Shown piece after piece: positions 61,207 through 64,000 of a stretch of DNA of 64,000 nt. The stretch's first letter is position 1, and each line of letters opens with the position of its first letter. This DNA comes from Chitinophagaceae bacterium (GTDB lineage Bacteria > Bacteroidota > Bacteroidia > Chitinophagales > Chitinophagaceae). The position numbers and the translations under genes were made by a program. The stretch lies in assembly GCA_004173355.1 (NCBI GenBank), contig SEAD01000005.1, forward strand, positions 1-64,000, written 5' to 3'. The notes under the pieces are model-generated. The model was not told the DNA's origin. It ran no database searches and worked only from the letters and a program-made list of their open reading frames with translations.

Positions 61207-62088
61207 TTCCATTGCTGCTTCGGTAACGCGGTCATCGATACGGGTTTCGCCCCTTTCGCTTACACGGGTGGCAATGATCTCTTCGATGACCTGGTCGAGG
61301 TTGGTTGCCGTTGATTCCACCGCGGCGGTACAGGTCATATCACCCACGGTACGGTAGCGCACCCTGCGGGTACTGATCTTGTCGTCTTCATCGATACGGA
61401 TGAATTCCGACATAGCCACCAGTTGTCCCTCGTGTTCGATCACTTCCCGGTCGTGTGAAAAATAAATGGATGGCAGGCCGATATTTTCCTTGCGGATATA
61501 ATTCCAGATATCGAGTTCGGTCCAGTTGCTGATCGGGAACACGCGTACGTTTTCCCCTTTCTGGATGCGGCCGTTGTAAATATTCCAGAGTTCGGGTCGC
61601 TGGAGTTTCGGATCCCACTGGCCAAACTCATCGCGTACCGAAAAGATGCGTTCTTTTGCCCTGGCCTTTTCCTCATCCCTGCGGGCCCCGCCGATACAGG
61701 CGTCGAAGGCAAATTCCTCGATAGTATCGAGCAGGGTGTAGGTCTGAAGCCAGTTGCGGCTGGCAAACTTGCCCTTGGGTTCGGTCAGGTTTTTTTTCCT
61801 GATCGTGTCTTCCACCTGGCGTACCACCAGTGTGGCACCCACTTCCGCTGCCAGCTGGTCGCGGTAATCCAGTGCCTCCGGGAAGTTGTGCCCCGTGTCC
61901 ACATGTACAAGGGGAAACGGAATTTTGCCGGGGGTAAATGCCTTCCTTGCCAGGTGCACGAGGGTTATCGAATCCTTGCCACCACTGAACAGCAGTGCGG
62001 GACGTTCGAACTGTGCCGCTATTTCACGGAAAATATGGATGCTTTCCGCTTCCAGCTGTTCGAGGTAATCAAGATGGTAATTGCTCAT
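61180..62088 (-). CDS. cysD: Sulfate adenylyltransferase subunit 2
   Basis: The 302-residue PP-loop enzyme adenylates sulfate with ATP to form APS. The PP-loop SGGKDS is at 35-40, followed by LVHVDTGHNFPEAL, DACIGGARRDEEKARAKER and the C-terminal ERGETRIDDR block. MSNYHLDYLEQLEAESI at 62088 is the normal start; four extra residues upstream are possible. Its stop region is TGA-TGA-TGA and is part of the downstream tandem repeat. The gene lies 36 nt after cysH. Confidence 0.95.
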   Translation of the reverse strand: MSNYHLDYLEQLEAESIHIFREIAAQFERPALLFSGGKDSITLVHLARKAFTPGKIPFPLVHVDTGHNFPEALDYRDQLAAEVGATLVVRQVEDTIRKKNLTEPKGKFASRNWLQTYTLLDTIEEFAFDACIGGARRDEEKARAKERIFSVRDEFGQWDPKLQRPELWNIYNGRIQKGENVRVFPISNWTELDIWNYIRKENIGLPSIYFSHDREVIEHEGQLVAMSEFIRIDEDDKISTRRVRYRTVGDMTCTAAVESTATNLDQVIEEIIATRVSERGETRIDDRVTEAAMEDRKKNGYF

Positions 62089-62124
62089 AATCAATTTCAC
62101 TTTAAAATACGGGCCACGCTGTTG

Positions 62125-62835
62125 CTACGAGGCCACCTTAACCAGGGTTGAATGCAGTCCGCATTCTTTCTGCGATAACTCCCACCACCAGCGGCCGGCA
62201 CGCGGATCTTCACCCGGTTCAACAGCGCGTGTGCAGGGAGCGCATCCTATACTTACAAATCCTTTATCGTGTAAAGGATTGTAGGGTACATTAAATTCTT
62301 TCAGGTAATCAAGTACCTCCTCAAGGCTCCACCGGATCAGCGGATTGAATTTGTACAATTGTTTTTCTTCCGACCATTCGATCATCGGCATACTTTCCCG
62401 GTTGGCGGACTGGTCGGCACGCAGACCGGTGATCCAGACTTTTGCACCCTGCAATGCCCGGTCCAGTGGTTTCACCTTACGGATATAACAGCAGCCTTTC
62501 CGGTTTTCCACCGATTCATAAAAACTGTTCATGCCTTTTACAGTCACAAATGTTTCGATATCGGCGGGATCAGGGAAATATACCTGCACCGGCTTTTTGT
62601 AACGCGCCAGCACGCGGTCGTACAGTTCATATGTTTCACTGAACAACCTGCCGGTATCCAGTGTAAACACTTTTACCGGCAGGTCGTTGCGGAAAATAAT
62701 ATCAGTGAGTACCTGGTCTTCCTGGCCCAATGATGAGGAGAAGACAGTACTGTCAGGATACAGGCCGGACACAATCCGGATTGCCTCAGGCAACGAAGCC
62801 CTGTTTATTTCCTGTATGAGTTCTTCAGTAATCAT
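62125..62835 (-). CDS. cysH: APS reductase (CysH family, [4Fe-4S] type)
   Basis: The 236-residue reductase has the cluster cysteines C115-C116 (KGCCYIRK) and C198, C201 (IGCAPCTR), and the catalytic C225 in KECGLH. The CC...CxxC set marks the APS-using type rather than the PAPS-using E. coli type. This agrees with the missing APS kinase. FSSSLGQEDQVLT and TGLRADQS are further family blocks. Its ATG overlaps the peroxiredoxin stop by 4 nt (ATGA), so the two are translationally coupled. Confidence 0.93.
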   Translation of the reverse strand: MITEELIQEINRASLPEAIRIVSGLYPDSTVFSSSLGQEDQVLTDIIFRNDLPVKVFTLDTGRLFSETYELYDRVLARYKKPVQVYFPDPADIETFVTVKGMNSFYESVENRKGCCYIRKVKPLDRALQGAKVWITGLRADQSANRESMPMIEWSEEKQLYKFNPLIRWSLEEVLDYLKEFNVPYNPLHDKGFVSIGCAPCTRAVEPGEDPRAGRWWWELSQKECGLHSTLVKVAS

Positions 62836-63470
62836 TCAGCATCCGGTTGCGGCGTGTAACGCAGGTAGGGTTTTACAATATTGACTCCCTTAGGGAATTT
62901 TTTGATCGCATCTTCGGTGGATACGGCGGGCACCACGATCACATCCTCACCCTGCACCCAGTTTGCCGGTGTGGCCACGCTGTGTTTCGCGGTCAGTTGC
63001 AGCGAGTCGATCACCCGTAACACTTCCACGAAATTCCTGCCGGTAGAAGCGGGATAGGTAATGATCAGTTTGACCGCTTTATCGGGCCCGATGATAAACA
63101 GTGAACGCACGGTGGCAGTGGCCGATGCATTCGGGTGGATCATATCGTACAGGGTAGCTACTTCGCGGCTGGGGTCGGCGATGATCGGGAATTCAACTGA
63201 TGTATTCTGCGTTTCGTTGATGTCTTTGATCCAGCCTTCGTGTTTGTCCAGCGGATCCACACTTACAGCCAGCACTTTCACATTCCGTTTGGCAAACTCT
63301 TCCTTCAGCTGTGCAGTGCGGCCCAGTTCGGTAGTACACACGGGTGTGTAGTCAGCAGGGTGCGAAAAGAGTACGCCCCAGCCCGTGCCGAGATATTCGT
63401 AAAAATTGATTTTACCGACGGAAGTTTCTGCGTTGAAGTCAGGAGCAGTATCACCTAAACGTAAGGACAT
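62832..63470 (-). CDS. 1-Cys peroxiredoxin (Prx6 type)
   Basis: The 212-residue peroxiredoxin has the peroxidatic Cys45 in HPADYTPVCTTE and no other cysteine, so it is a 1-Cys enzyme of the Prx6 group. C-terminal PANWVQGEDVIVVP and PYLRYTPQP are typical. It reduces peroxides with an external thiol donor. It is the first gene of the sulfur operon and coupled to cysH, which suggests protection of the oxygen-sensitive Fe-S enzymes. The start MSLRLGD at 63470 matches the family. Confidence 0.93.
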   Translation of the reverse strand: MSLRLGDTAPDFNAETSVGKINFYEYLGTGWGVLFSHPADYTPVCTTELGRTAQLKEEFAKRNVKVLAVSVDPLDKHEGWIKDINETQNTSVEFPIIADPSREVATLYDMIHPNASATATVRSLFIIGPDKAVKLIITYPASTGRNFVEVLRVIDSLQLTAKHSVATPANWVQGEDVIVVPAVSTEDAIKKFPKGVNIVKPYLRYTPQPDAE

Positions 63471-63491
63471 AACTATAAGATTTTGTGTCTT

Positions 63492-63522
63492 CAAAAATAA
63501 GGCTTTCAGCATAGCCCACCAA
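63492..63522 (-). promoter_or_regulatory. Promoter of the peroxiredoxin-cys operon
   Basis: On the minus strand TTG (63520-63522) and TATTTTTG (63492-63499) are 20 nt apart, a good -33/-7 pair; the start codon lies 22 nt past the box. It drives at least prx and cysH and perhaps the whole series to 53.9 kb. Confidence 0.6.
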
Positions 63523-63534
63523 CTCTATAGACTT
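63521..63534. promoter_or_regulatory. Palindromic candidate operator AACTCTATAGACTT
   Basis: Perfect core TCTATAGA (63524-63531); 12 of 14 positions are symmetric. It overlaps the -33 element of the operon promoter, where a bound repressor would block RNA polymerase. The Rrf2 regulator next door is the obvious candidate binder. Confidence 0.45.
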
Positions 63535-63591
63535 ATAATTAACAGGCTGAACTAACGGCCGTTCCGGTAATTCCCAAGGGTAGAGGACAGT

Positions 63592-64000
63592 TTAGCCCTT
63601 ACCATTCACCAGCAAGTCCTTGATAGTGCGGTTGTCGACAATATTAAGGGTGGCATCACGCACTTCCACCATCATATCGTGGAGGCCGCAGACTTTCTCA
63701 TTGCAGTTGCTGCAGCGTTCGTAGAAATAGAGGCTTACGCAGGGAAGCATGGCAATCGGGCCATTGATCAGGCGGATCACGGTGGCCATAGTAATCTGGT
63801 CCGGGGCTTTCTGGAGGAAATAACCACCGCCTTTCCCCTTTTTACTGTCGAGGATCCCGGCCTTTTTCAGTTCCAGCAGGATGTTCTCGAGGAATTTGAG
63901 GGGGATTTTTTTCTTTTTGGCGATGTCGGATATGAGCACGGGACCCTGCTCGTATTTTTCACTGAGGTAGGTCAGTGCCTTGAACGCATATTGGGATTTT
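63592..64000 (-). CDS. Rrf2-family transcriptional regulator, N-terminus cut by window edge
   Basis: The visible 135 residues begin KSQYAFKALTYLSEKYEQGP, so only a few N-terminal residues are missing. The winged-helix part includes IPLKFLENILLELKKAGIL and KKGKGGGYFL. A cysteine set C-X8-C-X2-C-X4-C (PCVSLYFYERCSNCNEKVCG) resembles the Fe-S cysteines of IscR/RsrR-type Rrf2 proteins. Its place directly upstream of the sulfur operon recalls CymR-type sulfur regulators. Whether it senses Fe-S, cysteine or oxidants is not known. Confidence 0.88.
   Translation of the reverse strand, partial: KSQYAFKALTYLSEKYEQGPVLISDIAKKKKIPLKFLENILLELKKAGILDSKKGKGGGYFLQKAPDQITMATVIRLINGPIAMLPCVSLYFYERCSNCNEKVCGLHDMMVEVRDATLNIVDNRTIKDLLVNGKG

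Noticed and set aside
1-64000. CRISPR array, prophage, insertion sequence, tRNA or rRNA
   Set aside because: No regularly spaced identical repeats, transposase or integrase motifs, terminal inverted repeats, or tRNA-like clover folds were seen in the short gaps between genes.

Overview
The window looks like chromosome of a member of the Bacteroidota, most likely Chitinophagaceae or a close relative (family placement is inference). The signs are type IX secretion (T9SS) C-terminal sorting domains, PorT, DUF4369-TlpA thioredoxins, a TonB receptor with an N-terminal carboxypeptidase-regulatory-like domain, DUF1501/DUF1800 pairs, few Shine-Dalgarno sequences, and -7 promoter elements of the Bacteroidota form TAnnTTTG or TAnnTTCG. 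Almost all of it is housekeeping DNA. I see no rRNA, tRNA, CRISPR array, prophage or insertion sequence.

Layout. 1-6.4 kb: the end of a secreted metzincin protease with a T9SS tail, a YkuK-like RNase H-fold protein, engB divergent from ubiE, porT overlapping ubiE, and an outer-membrane barrel. 6.4-15.3 kb: pyrC, a short MutS-like ATPase, an M1 peptidase, a ComM/YifB ATPase, an ABC exporter, a rhodanese and a DUF2721 protein. 15.5-18.9 kb: a three-gene minus-strand locus (small secreted protein, TonB receptor, lipoprotein) that may take up a metal. 19-22.3 kb: a DUF1800-DUF1501 pair. 22.6-27.1 kb: thiolase, a secreted protein coupled to pyrD, TerC and rsmE. 27.2-41.5 kb: dnaB divergent from pheT, then zapA, rny, rplS, tatA, gatA and a lytic transglycosylase; three tandem DUF4369-thioredoxin genes sit between zapA and rny. 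41.6-52.8 kb: cell-surface proteins (lipocalin-like, beta-barrel, OmpA), pabB, a very acidic protein, purA, relA/spoT, two pseudouridine synthases and a metZ-like sulfhydrylase.

52.9-64 kb is a full assimilatory sulfate-reduction locus. A single minus-strand series runs peroxiredoxin, cysH, cysD, cysN, uroporphyrinogen-III methyltransferase, cysJ, cysI and a fusion of precorrin-2 dehydrogenase with a TauE/SafE permease. CysH carries the [4Fe-4S] cysteines of APS reductases and no cysC is present, so APS is probably reduced directly. Siroheme enzymes for CysI are built in. The MetZ-like enzyme just beyond could fix the sulfide into homocysteine. An Rrf2 regulator with a four-cysteine cluster lies upstream, and the peroxiredoxin promoter overlaps a near-perfect palindrome that could be its operator.

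The most interesting signals are: -7 boxes only 4-6 nt before several ATGs (possible leaderless mRNAs), a GC-rich hairpin at the predicted 5' end of the RNase Y mRNA, 34-bp tandem repeats copied from the 3' end of cysD, the siroheme-permease fusion, and the uncharacterised three-gene TonB locus.
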